From Allobosea sp. (GTDB lineage: Bacteria > Pseudomonadota > Alphaproteobacteria > Rhizobiales > Beijerinckiaceae): a DNA stretch of 64,000 nt. The position numbers and the translations under genes were made by a program. This document shows positions 16,801 to 27,510 of this stretch, one piece after another. The stretch is taken from contig NZ_JAFKFX010000023.1 in NCBI RefSeq assembly GCF_017308075.1, positions 62,001 to 126,000 on the forward strand, read 5' to 3'. Within the stretch, counting starts at the first letter, position 1. Each line of letters opens with the position of its first letter. A model generated the notes under the pieces. The model worked only from the letters and a program-made list of their open reading frames with translations, did not search any database and was not told the DNA's origin.

Positions 16801-17433
16801 ATGCCAGACATCTCGACCCTGCTGGCTTTCGCTTTGGTGGCGCTGGGCATGGTGCTGACGCCCGGCCCGAACATGATCTACCTGATCTCGCGCTCGATCG
16901 CGCAGGGGCCGATGGCGGGCATGGTCTCGCTCGGCGGCATCGCGCTCGGCTTCCTGTTTTATGTCTTCTGCGCCGCCTTCGGCATCACTGCGCTCGTCTT
17001 CGCGGTGCCCTATGCCTATGACGCGCTGCGGCTGCTGGGGGCTGCCTATCTGCTCTGGCTCGCCTGGCAGGCCGTCCGCCCGGGCGGACGCTCGCCCTTC
17101 CAGGTGCGCGAGCTGCCGCATGACGGGCCGCGCAAGCTCTTCATGATGGGTTTGCTGACCAGCTTGCTCAATCCGAAGATCGCGATGCTCTATCTCGCTT
17201 TGCTGCCGCAATTCATCGATCCGGCCGCGGGCAGTGTGCTCGGCCAGTCGATTCTGCTCGGGCTGATCCAGATCGTGGTCAGCGTCAGCGTCAACACGCT
17301 GATCACCTTCGCGGCCGGCGGCATCGCTGTCTTCCTGCGCACGCGGCCGCTTTGGTCGCTGGCCCAGCGCTGGCTGATGGGCACGGTGCTGGCGGGCTTT
17401 GCCCTGCGGATGGCTTATGAAGCGAGGCGCTGA
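16801..17433 (+). CDS. LysE/RhtB family amino acid exporter
   Basis: 210 residues with about six hydrophobic segments. LTPGPNMIYLISRSIAQGP near the N-terminus and LTSLLNPKIAMLYLALLPQF in the middle are the family signatures. RhtB/LysE proteins export amino acids such as threonine, homoserine or lysine. The ATG at 16801 is chosen because the membrane domain begins directly after it and GGGGA lies upstream. The 3' end overlaps the convergent oxyR gene by 19 bases. Its position beside lysine-type catabolic genes is suggestive only. Confidence 0.88.
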   Translation: MPDISTLLAFALVALGMVLTPGPNMIYLISRSIAQGPMAGMVSLGGIALGFLFYVFCAAFGITALVFAVPYAYDALRLLGAAYLLWLAWQAVRPGGRSPFQVRELPHDGPRKLFMMGLLTSLLNPKIAMLYLALLPQFIDPAAGSVLGQSILLGLIQIVVSVSVNTLITFAAGGIAVFLRTRPLWSLAQRWLMGTVLAGFALRMAYEARR

Positions 17434-18386
17434 GGCGAGGTCAGCCGCAGCGCCTCGTTTTCGATCGGCGGACCGTTTTCGCGAGCCTCCGTCAGAGAGC
17501 GGCCGATCTCGGCGAGCATGCGTCCGAGCGCCTGGAAATCGCCCTTGCGTGCCGAGGTCCTGCGCCAGGCCAGGCCGATCGAGCGGCTCGGGCCGGGCGG
17601 CGCGAAGCGGTAGAGCCTGACCGGCATATCCGGCCGGAACTCGATCGGCAGCGCCATGGCCGGCAGAAGCGTCGTGCCAAAACCGTTCGCCACCATCTGC
17701 ATGATCGTCGACAGGCTGGAGGCGCCATATTGTCGGCGCGAGCCCGGTCTTGCCGGCCCGCAGAAGCTCAGTGCCTGGTCGCGCAGGCAGTGGCCCTCCT
17801 CGAGCAGAAGCAGATTCTCGCCGGCCAGCGCCGCTTCCGGCGTCAGCGCCAGGCCATCGCCGCCGGGGAGGGCGGGCAGCGCCAGCAGAAAGGCATCGTC
17901 GAACAGATGCAGGGTCTCCAGGCCGGGCCGCTCGATCGGCAGCGAGAGCAGGGCAACGTCGAGCCGCCCGTCGACGAGGTCGTCGAGCAGGGTCGCGGTC
18001 TGGGTCTCGCGCAGGCCGATATCGAGCGCGGGATAGCTCTCCTGCAGGCGCGGCAGCGTCGCCGGCAGCAGATAAGGCGCGATCGACGGGATGACGCCGA
18101 GTTCGAGGCGCCCGGTCAGCAGCTTCGGCCGGTGCCGGGCATGGTCGATCAGGTCGGTCGCTTCGATCAGGATGCGGTTGGCCCGCTCGGCGATGTCGTG
18201 GCCGGCCTCGGTGAGGGCGATGGCGTTGCGGCGACGCTCGATCAGCTGCGTGCCGAGGAAGCGCTCGAGCTCCTGGATCTGCAGGGAAAGCGCCGGCTGG
18301 CTGACATGGCATTCGGCAGCGGCCCGGCCGAAATGGCGGTGGCGCGCCACCGCGGCGAAATAGCGGAGCTGTTTCAAGGTGAACAT
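17415..18386 (-). CDS. oxyR: Hydrogen peroxide-sensing LysR-type regulator OxyR
   Basis: 323 residues. The N-terminal helix-turn-helix contains HFGRAAAECHVSQPALSLQI. The redox pair is visible as Cys200 and Cys209 in EEGHCLRDQALSFCG, equivalent to Cys199/Cys208 of E. coli OxyR, with the conserved CLRDQ context. It activates catalase genes when peroxide forms the disulfide. It is divergent from katA, and a perfect ATAG-N7-CTAT site overlaps its own leader. The ribosome site before the ATG at 18386 is weak because the operator occupies that position. Confidence 0.92.
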   Translation of the reverse strand: MFTLKQLRYFAAVARHRHFGRAAAECHVSQPALSLQIQELERFLGTQLIERRRNAIALTEAGHDIAERANRILIEATDLIDHARHRPKLLTGRLELGVIPSIAPYLLPATLPRLQESYPALDIGLRETQTATLLDDLVDGRLDVALLSLPIERPGLETLHLFDDAFLLALPALPGGDGLALTPEAALAGENLLLLEEGHCLRDQALSFCGPARPGSRRQYGASSLSTIMQMVANGFGTTLLPAMALPIEFRPDMPVRLYRFAPPGPSRSIGLAWRRTSARKGDFQALGRMLAEIGRSLTEARENGPPIENEALRLTSPQRLAS

Positions 18387-18388
18387 GA

Positions 18389-18407
18389 CGATAGGATAAA
18401 CCTATCG
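18389..18407. promoter_or_regulatory. OxyR binding half-site in the oxyR-katA divergent region
   Basis: ATAG (18391-18394), seven bases, CTAT (18402-18405) matches the OxyR half-site ATAG-N7-CTAT exactly. The wider sequence is the inverted repeat CGATAGG-ATAAA-CCTATCG. It starts 3 bases upstream of the oxyR ATG, so it could block oxyR while activating katA. A second consensus half-site at the expected spacing is not clear. Confidence 0.75.
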
Positions 18408-18428
18408 TGGCTTGCCGCAAACGGTATT

Positions 18429-18450
18429 GGACATCATCGTCGCAATGTCC
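18429..18450. promoter_or_regulatory. Inverted repeat GGACAT-N10-ATGTCC upstream of katA
   Basis: A perfect 6-bp inverted repeat, 79 bases before the catalase start codon. It could be a second operator in the katA promoter. No known regulator can be assigned to it. Confidence 0.35.
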
Positions 18451-18528
18451 TGTTAGTTCCTCCAATTCCAGCGTGCCCGCCCTTCCGGCCGGCCTGCTGG
18501 TTCTTGATGGCTGCAGGTGGAGGACAAG

Positions 18529-20034
18529 ATGTCGAAGAACCCGATCATGCGCACGAGCGCCGGCGCGCCGATCCCGGACAACCAGAACTCGATCACGGCC
18601 GGTGAGCGCGGCCCGGTCCTGATGCAGGATTACCAGCTGATCGAGAAGCTCGCCCACCAGAACCGCGAGCGTATCCCCGAGCGCGCCGTCCACGCCAAGG
18701 GCTGGGGCGCCTACGGCACCCTCACCATCACCGGCGATATTTCCAAGTACACCAAGGCCAAGGTCCTTCAGCCCGGCACCGTCACGCCGATGCTGGCACG
18801 CTTCTCCACGGTCGCCGGTGAGCTCGGTGCCGCCGATGCCGAGCGCGATGTGCGCGGCTTCGCGCTGAAGTTCTACACCCAGGACGGCAACTGGGATCTG
18901 GTCGGCAACAACACGCCGGTCTTCTTCGTGCGCGACCCCGTGAAGTTCCCCGACTTCATCCACACCCAGAAGCGCCATCCGAAGACCAATATGCGCTCGC
19001 CGACCGCCATGTGGGATTTCTGGTCGCTCTCGCCGGAGAGCCTGCATCAGGTCACCATCCTGATGTCCGATCGCGGCCTGCCGACCGATGTGCGCCATAT
19101 CAACGGCTATGGCTCGCATACCTATTCGTTCTGGAACGACAGCGGCGAGCGCTACTGGGTCAAGTTCCACTTCAAGACCATGCAGGGCCACAAGCACTGG
19201 ACCAATGCGGAGGCGGAGACCGTCGTCGGCAAGACCCGCGAGTCGACGCAGGAGGACCTGTTCAACGCCCTCGAGCGTGGTGAGCATCCGCGCTGGAAGG
19301 TGCAGGTCCAGATCATGCCCGAGCTCGATGCCGAGAAGACCTCCTACAACCCGTTCGACCTGACCAAGGTCTGGCCGCATGCCGAGTACCCGGTGATCGA
19401 CATCGGCGTCATGGAGCTCAACCGCAATCCGGAGAACTATTTCGCGGAGATCGAGAACGCCGCCTTCTCGCCCTCGAACATCGTGCCGGGCATCGGCTTC
19501 TCGCCCGACAAGATGCTGCAGGCCCGCGTCTTCTCCTATGCCGACGCGCATCGCCACCGGCTCGGGACGCATTACGAGAACATCCCGGTCAACCAGCCGA
19601 AAATCCCGGTGCACCACTATCATCGCGATGGCCAGATGAACACTTACGGTGGCATCAAGACCGGCAATCCCGACGCCTATTACGAGCCGAACTCCTTCGG
19701 CGGCCCGGTCGAGGAGCCGTCGGCCAAGGAGCCGCCGCTGCGCATCGACGGCAGTGCCGATCGCTACAACCACCGCATCGGCAATGACGACTATGTCCAG
19801 CCGCGCGCGCTGTTCAACCTGTTCGACCAGGGCCAGAAGGACCGGCTCTTCGCCAACATCGCCGCGGCGATGGGCGGCATTCCGCAGGCGATCGAGGAGC
19901 GCCAGCTGGCGCATTTCGACAAGATCCATCCGGACTACGGCAATGGCGTGCGCCGCGCGCTCGCCAAGGCCGATGGGCGCGAGCGCCCGGCGATCTCGGT
20001 GACCCCCGACACGCCGCAGCGCGCCGCCGAGTAA
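18529..20034 (+). CDS. katA: Monofunctional haem catalase (small subunit, clade 3-like)
   Basis: 501 residues, typical of small-subunit catalases. It degrades H2O2. The catalytic His55 is in [14 protein letters not shown], the distal Asn in [10 protein letters not shown] (near residue 128), and the haem-ligand Tyr in [15 protein letters not shown]. The ATG at 18529 follows GGAGG with five bases between. The gene faces away from oxyR across an OxyR site, so peroxide induction is expected. Two strong hairpins, the second with a T-run, close the gene. Confidence 0.95.
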   Translation: MSKNPIMRTSAGAPIPDNQNSITAGERGPVLMQDYQLIEKLAHQNRERIPERAVHAKGWGAYGTLTITGDISKYTKAKVLQPGTVTPMLARFSTVAGELGAADAERDVRGFALKFYTQDGNWDLVGNNTPVFFVRDPVKFPDFIHTQKRHPKTNMRSPTAMWDFWSLSPESLHQVTILMSDRGLPTDVRHINGYGSHTYSFWNDSGERYWVKFHFKTMQGHKHWTNAEAETVVGKTRESTQEDLFNALERGEHPRWKVQVQIMPELDAEKTSYNPFDLTKVWPHAEYPVIDIGVMELNRNPENYFAEIENAAFSPSNIVPGIGFSPDKMLQARVFSYADAHRHRLGTHYENIPVNQPKIPVHHYHRDGQMNTYGGIKTGNPDAYYEPNSFGGPVEEPSAKEPPLRIDGSADRYNHRIGNDDYVQPRALFNLFDQGQKDRLFANIAAAMGGIPQAIEERQLAHFDKIHPDYGNGVRRALAKADGRERPAISVTPDTPQRAAE

Positions 20035-20047
20035 GGCCGGCCGGCTT

Positions 20048-20116
20048 CGAGGCGCCGCTAAGGCGCCTCGTCACATCCAGGGCCCGCCGGCTGTCCGGCG
20101 GGCCTTTTGTTTTTTC
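20048..20116 (+). terminator. Double hairpin terminator after katA
   Basis: First stem CGAGGCGCC / GGCGCCTCG (20048-20070). Second stem GGCCCGCCGG / CCGGCGGGCC (20081-20104) with loop CTGT, followed by TTTTGTTTTTTC. The second is a textbook Rho-independent terminator. Confidence 0.9.
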
Positions 20117-20136
20117 GCTTTCCGGCGCGGCGGGCT

Positions 20137-20418
20137 TCACAGGCTGGGCGCGATCGGAAAATCCGGGTCCGCATGGTCGGCGGCCGAGGCCTCGCGGCGC
20201 TCGATATCCGTGACCCTGGCGCCGCGCGGTCCCTTCCGCGCCTCGGCGACGAGCGCCTCCAGCGTATCCGGCGCTCCGGCCAGCAAGGCCTCCACCGTGC
20301 CGTCGCTGCGGTTGCGCACCCAGCCGGCCACCCCGGCGAGGAGCGCCCGCTCGCGCAGCCATTGCCGGTAGCCGACCCCCTGGACCACGCCCGAAACGAT
20401 GATGCGAAGCGCCGTCAT
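20137..20418 (-). CDS. acyP: Acylphosphatase
   Basis: 93 residues, the standard length. It hydrolyses carboxyl-phosphate bonds of small acyl phosphates. The catalytic Arg is in VSGVVQGVGYRQWLRERA and the catalytic Asn in GWVRNRSDGTVEALLAG; both motifs are intact. The ATG at 20418 is chosen because family members begin directly with the first beta strand (ALRIIVSG). It converges on katA with the double terminator between them. Confidence 0.93.
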   Translation of the reverse strand: MTALRIIVSGVVQGVGYRQWLRERALLAGVAGWVRNRSDGTVEALLAGAPDTLEALVAEARKGPRGARVTDIERREASAADHADPDFPIAPSL

Positions 20419-20612
20419 CCCTGCATCCTTCGCTGTGGAATGCCGCTCTTGGCGCATGATCGGGAGCGAAGACGGCCATGGGAAGGCGAAGCGGGCCGGG
20501 CGTCCTGCCGGAAAGGCGGGGGCTGTCCGGCGCGAATGCCGGTTCCCTGCGCTTGCGCCGATGCACTAGCTTCGGCTTCCCACGCATCCGGAACCACAGA
20601 GAGCCCCCGACC

Positions 20613-21821
20613 ATGACCGACATGACGCCCGAGGAAACCAAGGTCGCTGCCTGGCTCGGCGAGCGCAAGCAGGCGATGATCGACCTGCTGCGCGAGATGG
20701 TCGACACCGATTCCGGCTCTTATGACAAGGCGGGCGTCGACCGGGCCGGCCAGGTTCTGGCCCGCTTCCACGAGAAGAACGGGCTTGCCGTCGAGGTCCT
20801 GCCCGATGCTCGCTATGGCGACGCGGTCAAGGCGCGCCTGGCCAATCCCGGCGCCAACGACCAGCGCCCGGTGCTGCTGCTCGGCCATCGCGACACCGTC
20901 TTCCCCGAGGGTGAGCCGACGCGCCGGCCCTTCACCATCCGTGACGGCCGCGCCTATGGACCGGGTGTCGCCGACATGAAGGCGGGGCTGGTCATCGAGG
21001 CCTTCGTCGCTGCCGCCTTTTCGGCCTGCGGTGGTCTGAAGGCGCCGCTGATGATGCTGACCACCAGCGACGAGGAGATCGCCTCGCCATCCTCGCGCCC
21101 GGTGATCGAGGCGGCGGCGCGCGAGTCGCGCTGCGTCTTCAATGCCGAGCCGAGCCGCCTGCCGGCTGGCACCGAGTTCGTCCGTGACCGCCGGCAGTCG
21201 GTCACCTCCGGCCGCAAGGGCGGCGTCTTCATGCGCGCCGATTTCCAGGGCAGGGCCGCCCATTCCGGCGCGAATTACGAGAAGGGCGTCTCGGCCATCG
21301 TCGATCTCGGCCACAAGATCCCGAAGATCCAGGGGCTGACCGATCTCGAAGCCGGCGTCACCGTCAATGTCGGGCTGATCGGCGGCGGCCAGACCGTCAA
21401 CACCGTCGCCCCGCACGCCTGGTGCGAGATCGACCTGCGCTACCGCACCAAGGCGCAGCGCGACGCGCTGGTCGACGCGATCCGCGCCATCGTCGAGACG
21501 CCGGTGGTCGAGGGCTCCTCGGCGCAGCTCATCATCAAGGGCGAGTTCCTGCCGCTGGAGACGACGGCTGAGTCGGCCGAGCTCTACGAGGCCTATCGCG
21601 ATGCGGCCGCCGGTTTCGGCATCGCCGTCACCGCCGAATACACCGGCGGCTGCGCCGATTCCGGCTTCACCGCCGCCCAGGGCTGCCCGACCCTGTGCAG
21701 CGTCGGCCCGGTCGGCGGCATGGCCCATACGCCGGACGAGTTCTTGGAAGTCGAGAGCATCGTTCCGGCGGCGCAGACGCTGGCGCTCGCGGTGATGCGG
21801 ACTGCGGCCAGGATGGAGTGA
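20613..21821 (+). CDS. M20 family metallopeptidase (glutamate carboxypeptidase-like)
   Basis: 402 residues, a two-domain zinc peptidase. Metal ligands can be seen as His in LLLGHRDTVFPEG, the bridging Asp in GPGVADMKAGL, the catalytic Glu pair in TSDEEIASPSSR, and His in GGMAHTPDEF. The lid domain lies around RKGGVFMRADFQGRAAHSG. The closest known type is carboxypeptidase G2 (folate or peptide C-terminal glutamate release), but related enzymes act on N-acyl amino acids, so the substrate is open. AGAGAG precedes the ATG at 20613. The gene stands alone. Confidence 0.87.
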   Translation: MTDMTPEETKVAAWLGERKQAMIDLLREMVDTDSGSYDKAGVDRAGQVLARFHEKNGLAVEVLPDARYGDAVKARLANPGANDQRPVLLLGHRDTVFPEGEPTRRPFTIRDGRAYGPGVADMKAGLVIEAFVAAAFSACGGLKAPLMMLTTSDEEIASPSSRPVIEAAARESRCVFNAEPSRLPAGTEFVRDRRQSVTSGRKGGVFMRADFQGRAAHSGANYEKGVSAIVDLGHKIPKIQGLTDLEAGVTVNVGLIGGGQTVNTVAPHAWCEIDLRYRTKAQRDALVDAIRAIVETPVVEGSSAQLIIKGEFLPLETTAESAELYEAYRDAAAGFGIAVTAEYTGGCADSGFTAAQGCPTLCSVGPVGGMAHTPDEFLEVESIVPAAQTLALAVMRTAARME

Positions 21822-21853
21822 GGCCCGCCGCCAGCGAGAAGTCCTTCCAGCTA

Positions 21854-21999
21854 GTCATGCTCGCTTTCGTGGCGAGTATCCACGTCTTGAACACCGCGCT
21901 TGCTGAAGGGAGACGTGGATGGTCGGGACAAGCCCGACCATGACGGCGGGGGGCCTGGAGTTTCCGGGGCTGCGCTTCGCTTCGGGCGAGAATGACGGC
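21854..21999. repeat. Dispersed palindromic repeat element, copy E (compound)
   Basis: Contains ATCCACGTCT / AGACGTGGAT (21878-21887 and 21911-21920) and the stem ATGGTCGGG / CCCGACCAT (21919-21941). It ends with GAATGACGGCG near 21999. Reversed, the 23-base hairpin matches the one at 12144-12166 except at three positions; two of these are a paired change (C:G to T:A), which keeps the stem. Confidence 0.75.
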
Positions 22000-22002
22000 G
22001 TA

Positions 22003-22032
22003 GAAAAAGGGCGCCGCTTTCGCGGCACCCTC
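22003..22032 (-). terminator. Rho-independent terminator after clpB
   Basis: Read on the minus strand, AGGGTGCCGC - GAAA - GCGGCGCCCT is followed by TTTTC. A GNRA-type loop, a 10-bp stem with one G:U pair and a T-run lie 24 bases beyond the clpB stop. Confidence 0.88.
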
Positions 22033-22055
22033 TGTTTTTCGCGATTGAGTAGAAC

Positions 22056-24677
<2,622 letters not shown>

Positions 24678-24773
24678 CAATAAACCTCCGCCCGCCGGTC
24701 GCGCCCCGTGGCGGCGGAGCCGGCTGCCTTTCGTCAGGATGGAGCCCCCTGTCGGGCGACCCCTCGTCCAGAC

Positions 24774-24802
24774 AGATAGGTGTTGCATCGGGGCAACGTA
24801 AG
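24774..24802 (-). promoter_or_regulatory. Possible RpoH-type promoter of clpB
   Basis: On the minus strand CTTA (24802-24799), 18 bases, then CCTATCT (24780-24774) resembles the alphaproteobacterial heat-shock pattern CTTG-N17-CYTATNT with one mismatch and one extra base. It lies about 97 bases before the clpB start. The inverted repeat GTTGC-N6-GCAAC (24782-24797) sits inside the spacer. Confidence 0.35.
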
Positions 24803-24808
24803 GGGGGC

Positions 24809-25189
24809 GTGTCCGCTTTGGGATTGACGATCGACGCCGCGCCCGCCCAGCCTTGGGCCATGGTTGGAACCCGGCGGCAACAGGCGATTCGCAAGGCGCT
24901 CCGGGCGCTGGCGCCGGGTATCCCCCTGAGCGATGCCGAGGCGGTACTGGCGCTCGCCGGCCGCAATCAGATGAAGGCCCTGCCGCCGTCGACGGCGCTC
25001 TGGCTGGCGCTCGGCAGCCATGTCCGCCACAGCCACACCGATTACGACCGGTTGCTGGCCGAAGGCTATGAGCGCGATGCGGCCCGCTTCTTCGTCATCG
25101 ACCAGACCGACGACGTGCTCTCGGGCTGGGGCTGCCAGCGCTCCGTCGCCGATGGCGACGAGGATGGCGGCGAGGGCAACGCGTCCTGA
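24809..25189 (+). CDS. DUF2293 domain-containing protein
   Basis: 126 residues if the GTG at 24809 is used; an ATG at 24860 would give 109. [20 protein letters not shown], then [20 protein letters not shown] and [18 protein letters not shown], match my recollection of the DUF2293 family, whose function is unknown. Many members are encoded as short single-domain proteins in alphaproteobacteria. The GTG has a G-run immediately upstream, too close for an ideal ribosome site, so the start is uncertain. It is divergent from clpB. Confidence 0.72.
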   Translation: MSALGLTIDAAPAQPWAMVGTRRQQAIRKALRALAPGIPLSDAEAVLALAGRNQMKALPPSTALWLALGSHVRHSHTDYDRLLAEGYERDAARFFVIDQTDDVLSGWGCQRSVADGDEDGGEGNAS

Positions 25190-25294
25190 CCGGTCCGATC
25201 CGGGGATTTCATCGATCCCTGCCGGTCGCGTGCTGGATCGCTGGCCCCCGGCTATGCCAAGGTCCGGCCTCGCCGCACCACCGAGGACAAGATC

Positions 25295-26086
25295 ATGCGC
25301 GTCGCATCGCTCTACCGCTATCCAGTCAAGGGGCTCTCGCCGGAGCCATTGACGAGCGCGGCGCTCTCACCCGGCGGCTACTTCCCGGGCGACCGGCTCT
25401 TCGCGATCGAGAACGGGCCCTCGGGTTTCGATCCGGCCGAGCCGGTGCACCAGCCCAAGATCAAATATCTGATGCTGATGCGCAACGAGTCGCTGGCGCG
25501 GCTCAGGACACGCCATGACGATGCCGGCGGCGAACTCACGATCTCGCAGGAGGGCCGTGAGGTGCTGCGGATCTCGCCGCATAGCCCGGAGGGGCATGAC
25601 CGGCTCTCGGCCTTCTTCGAGGGCTTCATGCCGGAGGAGCTGCGTGGCCGACCGCGTCTGCTCGCGGCGCCGGAGGGCTATCGCTTCACCGATTCGCGCT
25701 CGGGCTTCGTCTCGATCATCAATCTGGCGAGTGTTGCCGATCTCGCGGCGCGGATGGGCGCGGAGATCGACCCGTTGCGCTTTCGCGGCAATGTCATGGT
25801 CGAGGATCTGCCGGCCTGGGCCGAGAACGACCTGGTCGGACGCGAACTGGAGGGGCCGGGGGGCTTGCGCCTCTCAGTGATCAAGCGGATCGAGCGCTGC
25901 GCCGCCACCAATGTCGATCCGACGACCGGCGCCCGTGACCTGCAGATCCCGAAGGCGCTGCTGCAGGGCTATGGCCATGTCGATTGCGGGATCTACTGCC
26001 GCGTGCTCGCAGGTGGCGTGATCGCGAAGGGCGCACGGCTCGAAATCGCCGCAGTGGCGCAGGTCGCGCCGGCCGGCATTCCCTGA
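25295..26086 (+). CDS. MOSC domain-containing protein
   Basis: 263 residues, with an N-terminal MOSC_N beta-barrel (MRVASLYRYPVKGLSPEPL) and the MOSC domain (about 120-255). The conserved Cys is in IKRIERCAATNVDPTTGARD, the residue that binds sulfur or molybdenum cofactor in this superfamily (YiiM, YcbX, mARC). The single-domain form with MOSC_N resembles molybdenum-dependent N-hydroxylated compound reductases, but the substrate is unknown. GAGGA precedes the ATG at 25295. A bidirectional terminator follows. Confidence 0.88.
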   Translation: MRVASLYRYPVKGLSPEPLTSAALSPGGYFPGDRLFAIENGPSGFDPAEPVHQPKIKYLMLMRNESLARLRTRHDDAGGELTISQEGREVLRISPHSPEGHDRLSAFFEGFMPEELRGRPRLLAAPEGYRFTDSRSGFVSIINLASVADLAARMGAEIDPLRFRGNVMVEDLPAWAENDLVGRELEGPGGLRLSVIKRIERCAATNVDPTTGARDLQIPKALLQGYGHVDCGIYCRVLAGGVIAKGARLEIAAVAQVAPAGIP

Positions 26087-26090
26087 CATG

Positions 26091-26116
26091 AAAAAGGGCC
26101 CTTCCGGGCCCTTTTT
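26091..26116. terminator. Bidirectional terminator between the MOSC and DUF4167 genes
   Basis: AAAAAGGGCCC - TTCC - GGGCCCTTTTT is a perfect 11-bp stem with A-run and T-run on opposite sides. It can serve both converging genes. Confidence 0.92.
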
Positions 26117-26152
26117 CTCAGCTTTCTGCGCAGACCGCCGCGGCGGCCCGGC

Positions 26153-27142
26153 TCATTCGGCGGCGCCGTCGCTCTCGGAGCCGAGCGCATCCATCACTTC
26201 CCGCGGCGAGCGGCGCCGGCGCGTGCGCTTGGGCTTCTCCTGCTCTGCGGCCTCGACCGTTTCGGCGGAAACCGGCTCGGCGGCGGCCTCCGGGGGGGCG
26301 GTCTCGCCCTCGCTGGAGGTGATCGCGATCGGCAGGCGCGTCGGCGTCGTCAGGAAGGCCGGCAGGGCGGTCGCGACCTCCTGCTCCTCCGTCACGGCCG
26401 CGACTTCGGTCCGGCGCTGGCGCTCGCCACGCGGCTGACGCTCGGGGCGGGGCGGGCGCTCGGCCTGGATCGGTTCCGCGACATAGTCGGGCTGCTCGGC
26501 ACCGGGCTGCGCTTCCGGTCGCGGTGCATGGGCGGCCGGCTGGCCGTCCTGGCGCTCGAAGCGGCGTTCGCCGCGCTCACCGCGCTCCTGGCGGTCATTG
26601 CGGTCGAAGCGGCGGCCGTTGCGCTCCGGGTTGCGGTCGAAATTGCGCTCGCCACGGTTCGGCCGGTCGAAACGCTGGCCCTCGCCTTGCTCGCCCTCCT
26701 GGCGCGGCGCGGCATGGCCGTTGACGCCGCCATTGCCGTTATAGCTCTGGCGCTCGGCCGGCTGGCCACCGGGCTGGAAGCCGGCGTTCTCGTCCTCGCT
26801 CTCTTCCTCGGCCTCGTCCGGATCCTCGTTGAAGGCGCGGTTGGGCGGGAAGCTGTGGCCGAATTGCTGCGCCATCTGCTCCTGGGCGGCGAGCAGGATG
26901 CGATAGTAGTGTTCGGCGTGCTGGAAATAGTTCTCTGCGGCAACCGGGTCGCCCGAAGACTGGGCATCCCTGGCTAGCTGAAGATACTTTTCCGCGACAT
27001 GCTGGGCGGTGCCCCTGACCTTGACGTCGGGACCGTTGGATTCGTAGCTCCGCTGCAACGGATTTGGAGCTTTGCGGTTGCCGCCATTGTTGTTGTTATT
27101 GTTGTTACGGCCGCGCATGCGCCGGTTCTGACCTGGTCTCAT
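26153..27142 (-). CDS. DUF4167 domain-containing protein, RNA-binding-like
   Basis: 329 residues. The N-terminus MRPGQNRRMRGRN plus a run of seven Asn, then NGPDVKVRGTAQHVAEKYLQ and AENYFQHAEHYYRIL (about 20-95), is the alphaproteobacterial DUF4167 domain. The rest is low complexity: an acidic stretch (DEAEEESEDE), an Arg/Asn/Gly-rich tract (RNFDRNPERNGRRFDRNDRQ) and a basic end (KPKRTRRRRSPREVM). This suggests a disordered RNA-binding protein; the function is unknown. The ATG at 27142 is preferred over a TTG three codons upstream. It lies downstream of prmC and prfA, a conserved order. Confidence 0.88.
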   Translation of the reverse strand: MRPGQNRRMRGRNNNNNNNGGNRKAPNPLQRSYESNGPDVKVRGTAQHVAEKYLQLARDAQSSGDPVAAENYFQHAEHYYRILLAAQEQMAQQFGHSFPPNRAFNEDPDEAEEESEDENAGFQPGGQPAERQSYNGNGGVNGHAAPRQEGEQGEGQRFDRPNRGERNFDRNPERNGRRFDRNDRQERGERGERRFERQDGQPAAHAPRPEAQPGAEQPDYVAEPIQAERPPRPERQPRGERQRRTEVAAVTEEQEVATALPAFLTTPTRLPIAITSSEGETAPPEAAAEPVSAETVEAAEQEKPKRTRRRRSPREVMDALGSESDGAAE

Positions 27143-27510
27143 TCGCGTCAATCTCGCGTTCTGTTCATTCGAGGCAACCGTGCAAGGGCGTCACATACGA
27201 AGTGACGCGCGGCGGGTTGCGACGCCGCGCTGAGGCAATCCGACCTGGAAGGGCTCTGCGCCGATATGGATCTTCACGCGCTCTTTCCAACGGAGCTTCT
27301 TTGGCTCCAGACCGAGCGGCGCTCTCGCACGCTCGAAGTCTCGATCTCGCTGTGTCAGTTAGCGTCGGTCCTGGCAGTAATCCAAAAGCCAGACCGTTTC
27401 GCTGGTCCTCGCTAAAGGCTATGTGCTGACGACACCGTCTTCAAGACAACCCGTGCATAACCGGTTTCTGCCGCCCTTCCAAGCAAATTCGCTCGGGTGA
27501 CTGTGAAAGT
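27143..27510. other. 368-bp gap between DUF4167 gene and prmC
   Basis: No credible protein gene seen. GC content drops in places and several short pairings exist (for example CCAGACC near 27389 with TGGTCC near 27405). CTGTGAA-AG-TTCACAG (27501-27516) overlaps the prmC stop. The gap probably holds the DUF4167 promoter and leader. I found no match to tmRNA, SRP RNA or a known riboswitch core. Confidence 0.4.

Noticed and set aside
16579-19929. A 1116-codon open frame on the minus strand across LysE, oxyR and katA
   Set aside because: It is a shadow of real genes in GC-rich DNA; its translation is low-complexity Arg/Ala/Gly-rich and lacks any domain, while the overlapping frames encode complete known proteins.
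27085-27106. GTT-rich microsatellite in the DUF4167 gene as a phase-variation switch
   Set aside because: The unit is three bases, so slippage would only change the number of Asn residues and not the reading frame.
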